This document shows, piece by piece, positions 20,045 through 30,638 of a stretch of 64,000 bases of DNA. The notes below the pieces were generated by a model. It did not search any database, was not told where the DNA came from, and worked only from the letters and a program-made list of their open reading frames with translations. The stretch is from Undaria pinnatifida (Eukaryota; Sar; Phaeophyceae; Laminariales; Alariaceae). The position numbers and the translations under genes were made by a program. Positions within the stretch are counted from its first letter, which is position 1, and each line of letters starts with the position of its first letter. The stretch is taken from NCBI GenBank assembly GCA_012845835.1, contig JABAKD010000016.1:13241507-13305506 (forward strand), written 5' to 3'.

Positions 20045-20220
20045 CTGTGGGAGTGGTTGGTCAATTTCGTCCCTACTAATAATAAGTCAATGACGCAGGT
20101 TCGAACCCTCCCTATTTAAAAGTACATTAAATAGTGCACACTCGCGCTCCAACGTAGGGACTTTTTGCAAATAAAAACGGTTGTTAAAATAATACGAAGC
20201 GACGGAAAGCGCGAGAGTGT
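20045..20220 (+). mobile_element. SINE-B-like fragment with B-box
   Basis: GGTTCGAACCC at about 20098 is a perfect pol III B-box. About 45 bases upstream, GTGGTTGGTCAA could be a degenerate A-box. Downstream GGGACTTTTT and GGAAAGCGCGAGAG occur in the same order as in the SINE at 36020-36345. It ends in a (GT)n run. It is not an intact tRNA, since the arms do not pair properly. Confidence 0.5.
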
Positions 20221-20237
20221 GTGTGTGTGTGTTCTTC

Positions 20238-20362
20238 ACATTAAACCGTTCTTCTACTCGTCGACATCCAGTACACCCAGTGTCCGTACTGATTCTTCAC
20301 CCTAGAAAGATCAGCTCTGTGGTCACAAGCTACGACACAGAGATAGTGTGAACTAGCAAAGC
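20238..20362 (+). repeat. F repeat, copy 1
   Basis: About 120 bp: CATCCAGTACACCCAGTGTC, CCGTACTGAT, then CTCTGTGGTCACAAGCTACG and ACACAGAGATAG. Related copies lie at 53758-53874, 55690-55792 and, inverted, at 56385-56472. Confidence 0.7.
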
Positions 20363-20580
20363 TCCAATCGCAAAATTCAATGAAATTCGACGACAATACA
20401 AAAAAATGTGAAAAACTGGGAACGTCGAACCCTACGTGCGCGGCAAAAAAGGAAGGCCCGCACCGGGGCAGAGACACACATTTTCATTGTGTGTTTTTTC
20501 GAGCATTTCACCCCAATGACGTCATCAGGCATTAGAGGGCAGCCATCACTCATCGGTACATTCTGCATTACATTTCCTAT

Positions 20581-20620
20581 GGGCTAGGGTTAGTGCTAGG
20601 GTTAGGCTGTAGGGTTAGTG
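20581..20620. repeat. Short telomere-like stretch
   Basis: Three GCTAGGGTTAG-like units with spacing. A similar GGGTTAGGGTTT lies near 52573. It is too short and irregular to be a telomere. Confidence 0.5.
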
Positions 20621-20667
20621 TAGTTCCTATTAATAGGATGCCTATTTCCCGGTAGCGGTGATTACCC

Positions 20668-20790
20668 GAAATTACTATTACGGGGGAGCATAGTAAATAG
20701 GACCTACGGTACACACAAAAACCAATATATTTCCCTATTTTGACCAACAATATTTGGTCCTATTTACTATGGTCCCCCGTAAATAGGGCT
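20668..20790. mobile_element. Small TIR element (MITE-like)
   Basis: Inverted arms of about 30 bp, about 20672-20702 and 20756-20786, share ACGGGGGA then CATAGTAAATAGGACC with a single mismatch in the core. The interior is about 54 bp of A/T-rich sequence with no reading frame. Flanking CCTATT motifs obscure the target duplication. Confidence 0.65.
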
Positions 20791-20826
20791 GGATTGAGAA
20801 GATAATATTTTTCAGAGGAAATTCCT

Positions 20827-22225
20827 TTGTGGTACGAGTCGGCATTAAATTATGGTTTTCTTGGCGATGAAGAGGAGATGGAGAGCTCGGACTCCGACGA
20901 CAATGTTGGCTTCGACGTTCGATTTTTCAAGATGGGACTGGTATTATTTGGGGATATAGCGCTGTGCATTATGTTGCGTACGCATGTGATGTTGTGCTGC
21001 GAACGCCGCACATCATGTTTTATATTTCATGATAATGATTGATTTGTCAAGTATGGCGGGCGGAGTCATGGAAGGGATAAAATTAAATAATTATATAGAC
21101 TAATCATGCGAGGTATCACATTCAAATGGAACTGGTGAACTCGGCGCCGATGCAGCTGGGACGTTGGGGTTTCGTTTAGGCGTCCATGTTGATGTTTACA
21201 GTCGCGGATACGGTCGCGATCGCTACACACTTACGCAGCAGCGCACTGCTGTGGCTGCTCGCGTCCTGCTTCGTACTTTGTATCTTTGTATTGCTGATTT
21301 CCCGCGCAACATAAAGTATATTCGTACATCAGATATCGCTATCAGCACTACAGAGTAGTACTGGTTTTCCAATTTTCGATGGACGGCTGCAGGACAAAAC
21401 CAACGAGGGCATGAACAAGTGAAAGATCAACTGAAACCAATGAACGTAACTCAGGCACTCGCATTCTGCCCTCCCACTACTACTGTGTGGAGTGAAAATG
21501 ACTGAAAATGACTGCCCAGAGGCCTGAAAGAATCGTGTACTCGTGCTTGATGTAGTGCATGGACCATCCGGGGATGATAATTCTTGTCCCCCCTCCAAAA
21601 TGACGCCTTTTTTTCCTGGAATGAGAGGAAAAGGGGAAATTTGTAGGAAGAGTGTGAAGGAGTCGTGGTGCCGGATGTTGGGAGGGAAGGGACGCAGGGG
21701 TATCAGCTTCGCTTGGAGACAGCACCGGTTCTTCTTTGATGATTTCTTATTACTGGCGTTGAGCTGTGAGAAGCTCGAAGGAGACAGGAAAGGGGAAGGA
21801 GTGAGAGCATGGGGGTGGGGTGAGGCTCACAGAGTTCGCTTCACCCCAGCATTGCTGCTGTGCTCTCTTCTGGACCTTTACCTATGGAACGTACAAGGAA
21901 TGTTCTCCTAGGTGTGCTATATTCCCAAGAGCGCTTAACGCGCTTACTTCTACCTATCTTGTCCAGAGGAGGACGTTCCATTACCGAGAACGTTCTTGTG
22001 GTATAAGCTAACTATTCTCTACGGGTTATCCGCTTCACTAAGAATATTCCGTTCTAAGGGAATCTTCTTGTGGCCAATAGACCGTAACTCTGCGGACTAT
22101 CTTACCGAATCTATTGCCCGCTATACCGACACTCTATTACAAGAGCTGAAAAAGGCTGATTCCCGGAAATTTTTGGGTTCCAGGTGAGGAAAAACGCCTC
22201 CTTGGTTAGTTCCATCCATGGTGAA
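20827..22225. other. No recognisable gene
   Basis: Frames at 20827-21042 (+, with an acidic EEEMESSDSDDN patch), 21329-21725 (-) and 21543-21911 (+) are not assignable. A core motif, CCTGTGACCACGGCTTG at 22228, is shared with the SINE-B family. Confidence 0.3.
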
Positions 22226-22375
22226 AGACACCTGTGACCACGGCTTGCTAAAAATATAGCTGACGGTAAAATAACCTCTTACTACGAGTAGACCTGGAGA
22301 GTAAAAAAGTGATGACTAACATATAGACTATATACATACTTATTGTCATTGTTTATAATATACATACTTCGTACA

Positions 22376-22625
22376 TATTATAAAAAACAAAAATACCCTT
22401 CAGCTGTGAGATCGAAGATTTCGTCGAAACTCATATTTTTTGCAAGCTGTGTGTGACACTCCGATCGCGCGTATCACTGGGGATGTGCCCTCGCTAAGGA
22501 TATTATAAAAATAAAAATACACTCCAGCTGTGAGATCGAGGATTTTGTCGAAACTCATCTTTGCAAGCTGTGTGTGATACTCCGATCGCGCGTAGGATAT
22601 AGGTCGGCGACTCCCCTTAAAACTA
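22376..22625 (+). repeat. Two nested R250 copies
   Basis: A first copy (about 22376-22502) is interrupted after AAGGATA by the A/T-rich head and body of a second copy (22503-22625). The second copy itself lacks the ACGGGG block and continues into AGGTCGGCGAC. Confidence 0.75.
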
Positions 22626-22969
22626 GCTATATATGATACATGTACTTCTAACTTGGTCAACAATGGTAAAACACGACCAGTAATGAACACAGATACAGCA
22701 GTTGCAACTATGGATACGGCTACGCCGCCAACAGCACCTGCGGGATAACAACAGCAGTGGTCAATAATTTTCTGCGGGCAAAACACGCGCTCGGGTGTGC
22801 GCCGAATCACTTCGACCCCGTACTCGTGTGCCTGGAAACGAGTCAACATTCCTGCTCTAACGGGTAACACGCCAGGTACACCGCACACACCATCCAGCAG
22901 CCAACCACTATTCACAGCATTACACCAGGAATCGTATCCACCAACACGTACGTAGCTAATATGTGGCAT
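22625..22969 (-). CDS. Hypothetical reading frame with a hydrophobic segment
   Basis: A frame opening MPHISYVRVGGYDSWCNAVN and running into the R250 repeats; only the part above 22625 is non-repetitive. It has one likely membrane-spanning stretch (GAVGGVAVSIVATAVSVFIT). No family is recognised. It could be an exon of a host gene read through into a repeat, or a chance frame. Confidence 0.25.
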
Positions 22970-23208
22970 GCATACTCCACGCTTTACGCTTCTGACCTTG
23001 CATCTTTACAGCGCCCTCGCAAGCGGCTACACTACCGTTACCGCTGTAAAACTGCGAAGTATTAGTGATATAGGCTATATTAACGCTTTTGGAGCAACTT
23101 GATTCCAGGAAATTTCTTCGATTCCGAGTCGTAACAGTACTGTACTAACTGTAGATACGCTAAATTACACAGGGCGGTAGTTTGTTCGACCCGTACGCCA
23201 TAACCCCG

Positions 23209-23268
23209 ACCAGAACCCGAACCCGAACCAGAACCAGAACCACAACCGGAACTAGAACCAGAACCCTT
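23209..23268. repeat. (GAACCN)n hexanucleotide repeat
   Basis: CCCGAACCCGAACCAGAACC-type units, about ten with variation. Confidence 0.85.
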
Positions 23269-23419
23269 ACGCTATGGGGTGGCCTGTGCGTGGATGCTGT
23301 GGACTGTGAAGCTGTGAAGGCTCTACGTTGATTCGGCCGGCGTGGATGCTGTGCTTTGGAAAGACGCACCACCCATAGAATTTTCCTCGTGTTTTCTCTT
23401 CTACAAATCACTAATATGG

Positions 23420-23850
23420 ACTGGTCGTTTCAGATCCTGGCACCCTTGGGACTGGCGAGGGTTTCACCCGCTTCAGCTCTTGGTGCCATAGGGACTGGCG
23501 GGCGAGAACTCAGTCATTTCGGCTGTTGGTACCGCTCGGACTGGCGAGGATTCAGCCACAGCAATTTGACTCCTGGTACATTGGGACCGGCGAGGACTCA
23601 ACCATTTCAGCTCTTGGTACACTTGGGACAGGCGAAGCCTAGGTCGTTTCAGCTCCTGGTACCGTTGGGACTGCCAAAGTTTCAGTCATTGGAGCTCCTG
23701 GTACCCTTGGGACTGGTGAGGACACGAAAATAAAAACTGTTGGCATCCTTGGGGTTGGCGAGGACCCAGTCGTTTCAGCCACTCGTTCGCTTGGGACTGG
23801 GCGAGGATCCAGTCATTTCAGCTCCTGGTGTACATATATACCCTTGGGAC
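23420..23850 (+). repeat. 45-50 bp minisatellite
   Basis: About nine diverged units with the core TTTCAGCTCCTGGTACCC followed by TTGGGACTGGCGAGGA. A plus-strand frame through it reads repeats of FQLLVPLGLA, but stops and indels between units argue against a protein. Confidence 0.85.
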
Positions 23851-24324
23851 TAAGTCCTCCAAAATGACTAGTACTGACGAGTCATTGACTGGGTCCCGAG
23901 GACAGATGCCGGTACTCTGACGACCAAACGAGTACCATGTGCGCACCCAGTAACTGCTTGCGTTCTGCATTATATGATATCCGGTTTGCTGTTTGCACAC
24001 TATTTGCTGCTACGTACTGCTTTCACGCGTTTGGGCGCAACACCCGCTCATGTCCCCATACACGCACTTGTTTGTCATGACTTCTTAGAACATGTTGGCG
24101 ATGGAGATATTTCGGTCATATATGCGATCTTGCTGGGATTATTATTTTTTGCCTCGTAGATACGTATGAATAGTCGAAGCAACGGCCTACGGCCATGCAG
24201 ACGGATAACCTCTTGCTGCGATGTCACGTGACGTGCACAGGGTGCATTGCTAAAAACCAGTGCCCGCTGGTACCTCGAAACAAATCGTTTTTTTGTCCAG
24301 TCACGCCAAGCGATTTTGACTGCC

Positions 24325-24395
24325 TTACGTGGGGATACCGCCTTATATAGGGATACCGCATTATATAGGGATACCCCCTTATACAGCCTTATTGG
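24325..24395 (+). repeat. 20 bp tandem repeat
   Basis: GGGGATACCGCCTTATATA and two variant copies, followed by a fourth partial unit. Confidence 0.8.
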
Positions 24396-24399
24396 GGGA

Positions 24400-25870
24400 C
24401 CCAGTGTCTCATGAGCACAGCGTGGGCTCCGGGGGACACAGCTTCTGCCACAGGACTCCGCGGACACGCCGGACTGTCCCTGCCGCACCCAAGCACTCTC
24501 CGAACGACACCCCGGGGGGTTCCCGGACGGCGATCTGCGGGCTGGGCGACAGCTGGCGAGCTGATCGCTGGTGGCGGGTTGGGGAACAAAAAACAAGCGG
24601 AATGAGGCGCGTTGCCAAGAAACGTCTTTCGGTCATCTCTTGTAACACCGGTTCTGCAACACAGATTTGCAAAAAATCCATTAATAGTACACCCGAAACT
24701 GGCGATTTTTCAGGCTTCCAATTTTCGGATACTTGTAGCTGGGTTTCGGGTCGGCGCCTGCCCTGAACACGGGGGCCCGGTGTCGGCAAAAAATGTAGCC
24801 TTGAGGCGCGTGCTACGATTGAGGTAGCAATTTTCGACTGATTTTTTTGGTTCTGGATTTTTTTGGCTCCTCAACCCCAAATCGCCGGAAATGCGTCATT
24901 TTTTTTTCACAATAGTTCTCGTCGTGTACCTTAATAGGCCATAATGGGGATTTTTCGATTCTTCATCCGGTCTTACGAGTAGCAGTTTTTTTTTCTCTTC
25001 TCCAAATCAGCTGTTGCCTTAGAGAAATATATTAACCTCCCAAATTTGAGTAACCTCAGAAAAAAAGTGGTGCACCTCTTATCACAGTACGCGTCCAAAA
25101 AAAGGCATCCGGATTTTGGTTTTCCATGCGTTAGGGGGGTAAGAAGCGTGTAGCAAGCCGAAAACAGCAGTAGTAGTGCCAGATACAAGACACGCATCAT
25201 ACACATCTATCTGCTGAGCAAGCAACACTTACCACAGGCGTACTCGTGCTGCTGTCGCTTGTGTCCCGCTACCCACTGGCACACACCTCGGGCTTCACCA
25301 CAAGCCGATGGGACCGGGTAGTGATGGTGACGACTACGAGAGTCTTGCGCAGTCGCGATTGCAGCATTCGCCAAAACCCAAACCACGCACACTACTCGTT
25401 GGTGTCGAGGACGAGGATAGCCGCCGTCTGCGACATGTCGTTGGTGATGAACGAGACCGACGGGAGCGAGGGGGAAGACGACCCTCCTCCCGTCCAGCGC
25501 ACACGGCGTGTTTTCCCTCGCTCCACCTACAACGCTTTATCTGCGTGCACTGAGACGCTCTGGTGCGGCGAACTCGTACAAGTACTACGTAGTCGAGCGA
25601 TCGCCGTTGTTGATTATGTTGCGAGAAATTTGTCCAAAATACAATCGGTAAACTCGGGTGCCAGTATATGGGTTGTCGATCCGACTCTGCCCGTCTGGTT
25701 CTGCGACCCGAAAATCCATCTCATTTCCGGATTCGGACACGCTATTGTAAGAGATAGTCATGATTGAGATAACTCGAGCTGGGCTTTCAACACAGCAGCT
25801 AACAAAGAGGACATTCTCTCTCGTCACACCGAGCTACTCTGCGAGTGCGAGTTATACAGCCCAAGTCTAC
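24400..25870. other. No recognisable gene
   Basis: GC-rich part at 24400-24780 with frames on both strands; A/T-rich poly-T stretches at 24840-25080; a plus-strand frame at 25246-25767 (contains DPPPVQRTRRVFPRSTYNAL) without family resemblance. Confidence 0.3.
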
Positions 25871-25879
25871 GGCAGGGCT

Positions 25880-26270
25880 CTTCGGATACAACAGGTGGTA
25901 TCTACTACATACACGATACCCAAGCGCTCTCCCCGCCAGACCTCGAGCATGCGAGACTCCGGCTTCGGGGTTGCAAAAACTGTGCGCTGTGTTGACCTGC
26001 TGTGTGTGTTCTCTGTAATTTTTTTGTTCAAATGCTTTTCGTCTGTGGCTGGTCTCTGGTCCCAGTCAGGGTGCTAAGCTATTCGAAAACGCCGCAGCGA
26101 CCACAAACAAACGAAAAAAAAAACACACACACACACACAAGACACAGAGCAACACAGCACACAGCATTTGCAACCCCGAAGTAAGAGCCTCGCATCGAGG
26201 TCTGGCGGGGAGAGCGCTTGGGTGCAGTAGAGGCCACCTGTTGTGTCCGTAAGACAGTGGCCGAAATCGT
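25880..26270. mobile_element. Foldback-type element with 100 bp inverted arms
   Basis: 25890-25990 and 26160-26262 are inverted copies: ACAACAGGTGG, CCCAAGCGCTCTCCCCGCCA, GACCTCGA and CTTCGGGGTTGCAAA recur in reverse complement. The loop of about 170 bp holds T-rich sequence and (CA)n. A cruciform or a foldback/MITE-like transposon is likely. Arm divergence suggests an old insertion. Confidence 0.7.
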
Positions 26271-26660
26271 TCCCAAGCTTGTTTACAAGATGAACGGGAG
26301 CACGCAGGATGTGTACGACGTGCCAGCGGAGATTACAAAAGCTGTTGATGACTTCGTCGTGCCGAAGCGTTATCGACGAAAAGGGGCTGGCGACGCGTCG
26401 TTCATGTACTCTAGTGCTTTTTGTCCCTCCCTCGATCCAGCCCTTGGAATATAGGGTGGTTTTGTAGTAGGCTGTCACCCAGCCAAAAAACACCGGTAGG
26501 GTGTTTCTTCAAAAGAAATTTGTCGCGGTCCTTGGACGCACCTAAGATCACACACACTACCAGGAATATAGTAGCGTCTACCGGCAGGCCCACTCAGTAG
26601 ATAGCTGCCGCCAGTACAGTACATACTGTTCTAGTGCCCAGCCCCATCGATTTTACGTTT
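26271..26660. other. No recognisable gene
   Basis: A plus-strand frame near 26218-26454 (includes VYDVPAEITKAVDDFVVPKR) is somewhat protein-like but unassigned. Confidence 0.25.
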
Positions 26661-26905
26661 TTTTGGAAGGGTACATACCCGGGTGCATACCCGGGGTACA
26701 TACCCGAGTACCTACCCGTACCCGCACTTTCGTACGGACCACGATACCTTACTTAAAGCTTAGGTACGATACGTACGTCTTACTTATCCGGGTAAAGGTA
26801 CGAGTATACCTGTCGACGAAATACCCGGGGTTAGATGCGAGCTTGTGGACGACCTCTATGCCTTACCCGAGCTTTAGGGACGTCAGGTACGGACCCCGAT
26901 ACCTT
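26660..26905 (-). repeat. GTACC-rich repeat family, copy 1
   Basis: Starts as GGGTACATACCCGGG-type palindromes. Its right part is the reverse complement of 49050-49290: GGGGTCCGTACCT, GAGGTCGTC, CGGGTAT and TCGTCGAC occur in the same order. Confidence 0.55.
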
Positions 26906-27411
26906 GACCACTTCGAGACTGTAGAGCAAAATTTTGGCGACGAAAATGGACGATTCCGGCATCGGCCACTGCTGGTTGGCGAAGATAACATTGGTGTCCG
27001 AACGGCAACAATGCAACGAAAAAGACTACTCGTACGGGACGGGTGTGCAACATGGTTCTACTCGCACTGCTGCGCGCTCACGCTACTGGCAGATAATTGA
27101 AAACATCGCAATCGTCGTTTTTTTGGTCGCTATACTACAATCAAGATATATACGGGCCCCAAAGGAGCTAGCTATGTGTTAGGTACGCAAGGTACGTATT
27201 ATGATCCTATCAATAGGGCTGTTACGGACACAGGCCACCCAACGCTGGTCTAGTTTTTAAGCTCATGCCTCTAACTCGAATTTGCGGAGAGAACGAGTCC
27301 TGCCGTCGACGCCATAAACTCACAGCTGACGCTGACGTACTCAATAAAAATACCGTAACGACGTCGTCAGCTGTTAGCTCGACGACTTCAGGGTCGATAC
27401 TCATCAGTCAT

Positions 27412-27446
27412 CTATCTTTGCAAGCTGCGTACCACATCGATCGCCC
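27412..27446 (+). repeat. R250 fragment
   Basis: CATCTATCTTTGCAAGCTGC followed by CGATCGCCCGT. Confidence 0.45.
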
Positions 27447-27449
27447 GTC

Positions 27450-27930
27450 TTTAGTAAGTTTTATAGTCAAAACTTAACATAAGATGATATTGTATTATGT
27501 CATACTACATCATGTACAACCAAATGGCGTACCAATAATGATCTGAACACTTTGATGTACTAATAACTTGTCGATAAGTGATGTTTTATTTGGTAGTAGT
27601 AGGGTACCGGTTGATCTACCTTATTAAAGTAGTAATAGGGTAATTGCGTGCTACCAGAGGTAGTTAGTTTGACCAAAATCCAATATATCTTTTTCTCATT
27701 GTACTTTCACCGAGGACCAACGCCCGAATGGGTAGGGTGGACCGTAACTGGACCAAGTCCGGCGGAAGGCCATCTCCCATGGCCAGGGGTTTTGTTAGTG
27801 GGTGAGCTTACGCATGTCCCACACTACCCGGAAATATGACATTCCGGGTGGCTATCTCCACCGAAACTGACCCTCAGGGGACAGGCCGGGTCGACATACG
27901 CTCGCATCCGTATACAGCGGCAGCCTGCGC
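27450..27930. other. No gene seen
   Basis: A/T-rich sequence with short frames only. Confidence 0.4.
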
Positions 27931-28137
27931 TGCCGGGGTTGTAACGAAGACCACTGATAGGGACAGCTTACGCTATACCTACAATGGGACCCGAAGGGTG
28001 CGCCAGCTAGCGTTGGGCTGCGAAAGCAACTGAGTTAAATCGACACACTACGCGTATGAAAATACGTGGAAGTGTGGTGAGCTAAAGCTTTATTTTTCCC
28101 CATCCGCCGGAGGATAAAAAAAAAAAAAAAAAAAAAC
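27930..28137 (+). mobile_element. SINE-like element with terminal hairpin and poly-A tail, copy 2
   Basis: Same element as 3312-3508, here in plus orientation. Conserved blocks are GTTGTAACGAAGACCACTGA, GGGACCCGAAGGGTGCGCCA, GCGAAAGCAACTGAGTTAAA and CATCCGCCGGAGGAT, followed by about 20 A. The high similarity between copies suggests fairly recent activity. No target duplication could be identified by eye. Confidence 0.72.
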
Positions 28138-28139
28138 TT

Positions 28140-28970
28140 TCTACTCGTATACTGCCGTAGCATGTACATGGCGGATGGTTTGTGTGTGGATGGTTTCATC
28201 TGGGTTGTTGGTACTTGCGGTATAATACACGGGTAAGTTTGTTCTATAATGGTGGGTTTTGGCATACTTCGGAAGTAGGCAGCGAACTTTGAACAAGATG
28301 CAATACATGCGTTTCTTACGGCATTTTCTACTGATATGTTCATGCTGCTTCTCCAGTATATACATGGACACTGGTTCGTGGGTGGATGGTTTTATCATTG
28401 TTGTTGGTACTTGTGATATAATACTTGGGGCAAGTTTTTCCGCCTGATGAAAGCGGTCCTGTTATTTTATTGTTTGTTACATGCAGCATTTAATTATTTT
28501 TTTTCACTATAATGGTGGTTTTGGCATACTTACGGAGTACACCGACAGTTTTCAGTAGTTATCTATACACTCCACGCGGCGAATTTTGAGCGAGATCCAA
28601 GATATCAGATCCTTACTGTACGTTCTACTAATATTATACTCGTACTTCTCTAGCATATGCATGGTGCATGATTTGGGGATGGATATGTTACAGACACAGG
28701 CCACCCTTCAGGTCCCTCTACTAGGCAAGTTCCACGTTGGTCACTCACTTGCACCTGGCATTAGTTGTATTAGTCACAGGTCACGGATAGAACTAAGCGC
28801 TGAACGCGCTGCAAATCCATGGAGCAAATGCATCATCCCCTTTTTTCTATACGCTCATGCCTTCAAAGGCACGTGAAACCCTTTATATCGTTTCCATATC
28901 CTACATATTACGCCTTGTTAGGCTCCCAGTGCAACACCATAACATAACGACATCGATACCTTACCAAAGT
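28140..28970. other. No gene; weak internal duplication
   Basis: Two similar blocks (about 28160-28260 and 28370-28440) share GGATGGTTT, TTGTTGGTACTTG and GATATAATAC. A third diverged block follows near 28510-28680. Probably an old tandem repeat. Confidence 0.4.
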
Positions 28971-28976
28971 ACCAGG

Positions 28977-29025
28977 GGGCTTCGCCGCGGCGGGTTGACG
29001 CCCGCCTGCGGCTCCGCGCATGCCC
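28977..29025. repeat. Dispersed GC-rich hairpin, copy 2
   Basis: GGGCTTCGCCGCGGCGGG, loop TTGA, CGCCCGCCTGCGG. Same architecture as 2005-2058 and 54112-54160. Confidence 0.5.
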
Positions 29026-29220
29026 TTGAGAGGAGGTAAACGAAGCGGAGAGGGACCGTAGAAGCGACAAGATACTGCCAAGGGGTACTGTGTGTTATTG
29101 GATCAGTTCATAGTATTGCAAGTATGAGTGTGGAGTGGGTTTGTATATATTGAACGGACAAAGCAATGGAACGGTCGGGAGGGCGAGAAATCCATTATTA
29201 TCCTTTTATACAAGAGCTCC

Positions 29221-29252
29221 GCATGGGTGCCGGCATTCGCCGGCACCCATGC
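29221..29252. repeat. Terminal hairpin of repeat element copy B
   Basis: Perfect 14 bp stem (GCATGGGTGCCGGC / GCCGGCACCCATGC) with loop ATTC. Confidence 0.9.
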
Positions 29253-29602
29253 TTCGCGTAGGGCAGGGTAGCACTTCGACCTGTTCGATTCAATATTCGA
29301 TAAAAAGTACAAACCGTCACCACGCAACACATAGTCTACGCGTGTAGAATGTAAACAAAAGCCAAGAGATCGATATGGACTAACGGTGGTGGACTACCTG
29401 GTACTTCTGCCGTTTCTTGCATGAATCCGATTCCGTGCCCACGCAGACTGACCCTCTAGTCTGGCCACGAAGAGACGTTTCGAGTGCGTTTCATGTTTTG
29501 ATTCAACCAAGCGTCCAGGACCAGCAAGGGGGTGGCTATGTATGCTGCATGTTCTCTACCTAGCTACTGCGAGGCGCGCACTGAGCCAGCTTCTGCTACA
29601 CC

Positions 29603-30278
29603 AAGAGACTGAAGTCTGGGTCTGGCCATCATTGTCTTGAAATTTGTGGGCCTTCCAATGGCCGTCACAAAATACGGTAAGACCGCCCTGACTTCTTCGC
29701 CATGTTGTGTTTTCTCCCCAGTGCCATTGATGATGCACTTGATACCCTCTATAGTCAGTTCCTAGGGTCTGCTAGTATGACATTTTTTTCTCTTTCCCTT
29801 CTCTTGTTTCCTCTTCTTGTCTTGTCTTTCCTTGCTTTTCTTGTCTTTTTATTTCCCTTCCTTTTTCGTTTTTTCGCTTCCTTGTCTTTTCTTTCCTTTC
29901 CTTTACCTTCTTTTCTTTTCTTTATTTATTTTCCCAACTGACTTGCGTCTGTCGTGCGTATGCGTAGTGATATGTACTACGTGCAATATATATGTGGTCG
30001 TTCTTGCGTGGCGAGCGGTATAGTCGGTTTTTCCAGGCGCGAGTAGTGAGACGTGTGCACCAGTATGGACCTGGCACATCATGGGCTGACTCCCGATTTC
30101 ACTTTTATATGTTTCTGGTGGAGGCATGAATTGCGCCAGCTGTGATATATGCGTATACCACCTTTGGTTTGTTTGTGTTATTTCCCTGGGGTATTGCTCA
30201 GCTCCAGAGTGACTGGAGCCTGTCCTGTGACCACGGACTTGATTATGCGAGTTAATGTGAGAACAACAACAAACAACA
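29603..30278 (+). mobile_element. (AAC)n-ended retroposon-like insertion with 5 bp target duplication
   Basis: Inserted into copy B between two ACACC copies (29598-29602 and 30279-30283). Copy A is uninterrupted at the same site. The right end reads CCTGTGACCACGGACTTG, GAGTTAATGTGAG and then AAC repeats. The same tail occurs alone at 13628-13684. A pyrimidine-rich block (29780-29940) lies inside. A microsatellite tail plus a target duplication suggests a LINE or a LINE-mobilised element; no RT fragment is recognised. Confidence 0.72.
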
Positions 30279-30638
30279 ACACCATGCATGATAGTTATCT
30301 ACATCCGAGGCTCGCAGACCGACTGTCTGTGTGCATAGTCTGATCGTGGAGAGACTTGCTGGCGGTATTCTATTAATAGGCGTGAAACACGGTGTCGCTG
30401 TCTTCGTCGTTCAATTCCTCGAATGCTATTATAATGCTGCAAATTGTTGCTCTCTGGTAGATAGAGTATTAGTAGTACGCGATAGCACTGCACTAAGAAT
30501 TTGGCAGTTAAAAAATTCAGGCTTGAGTTTTAGACGAAAAAACAAACAAACATATGTTACCTGGTATGGCCTTTTTGTCTCATCGCTGGTCGCCCATTGG
30601 CCAGGGATACTGCATAAAGCAATCGTCATCTGGGGATG

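Noticed and set aside
20045..20110. tRNA gene with perfect B-box
   Set aside because: Only the T-loop region is convincing. The D-arm and acceptor do not pair, and the downstream sequence matches SINE-B.
20581..20620. Telomere or interstitial telomere array
   Set aside because: Only about three irregular TAGGGTTAG units occur, without a perfect tandem array.
23356..23733. Plus-strand frame with FQLLVPLGLA repeats
   Set aside because: It is a translation of the minisatellite. Units carry stops and indels elsewhere, so there is no sign of protein selection.
23420..23850. CRISPR array
   Set aside because: The units are contiguous diverged minisatellite copies with no unique spacers, and the DNA is eukaryotic with no cas genes.
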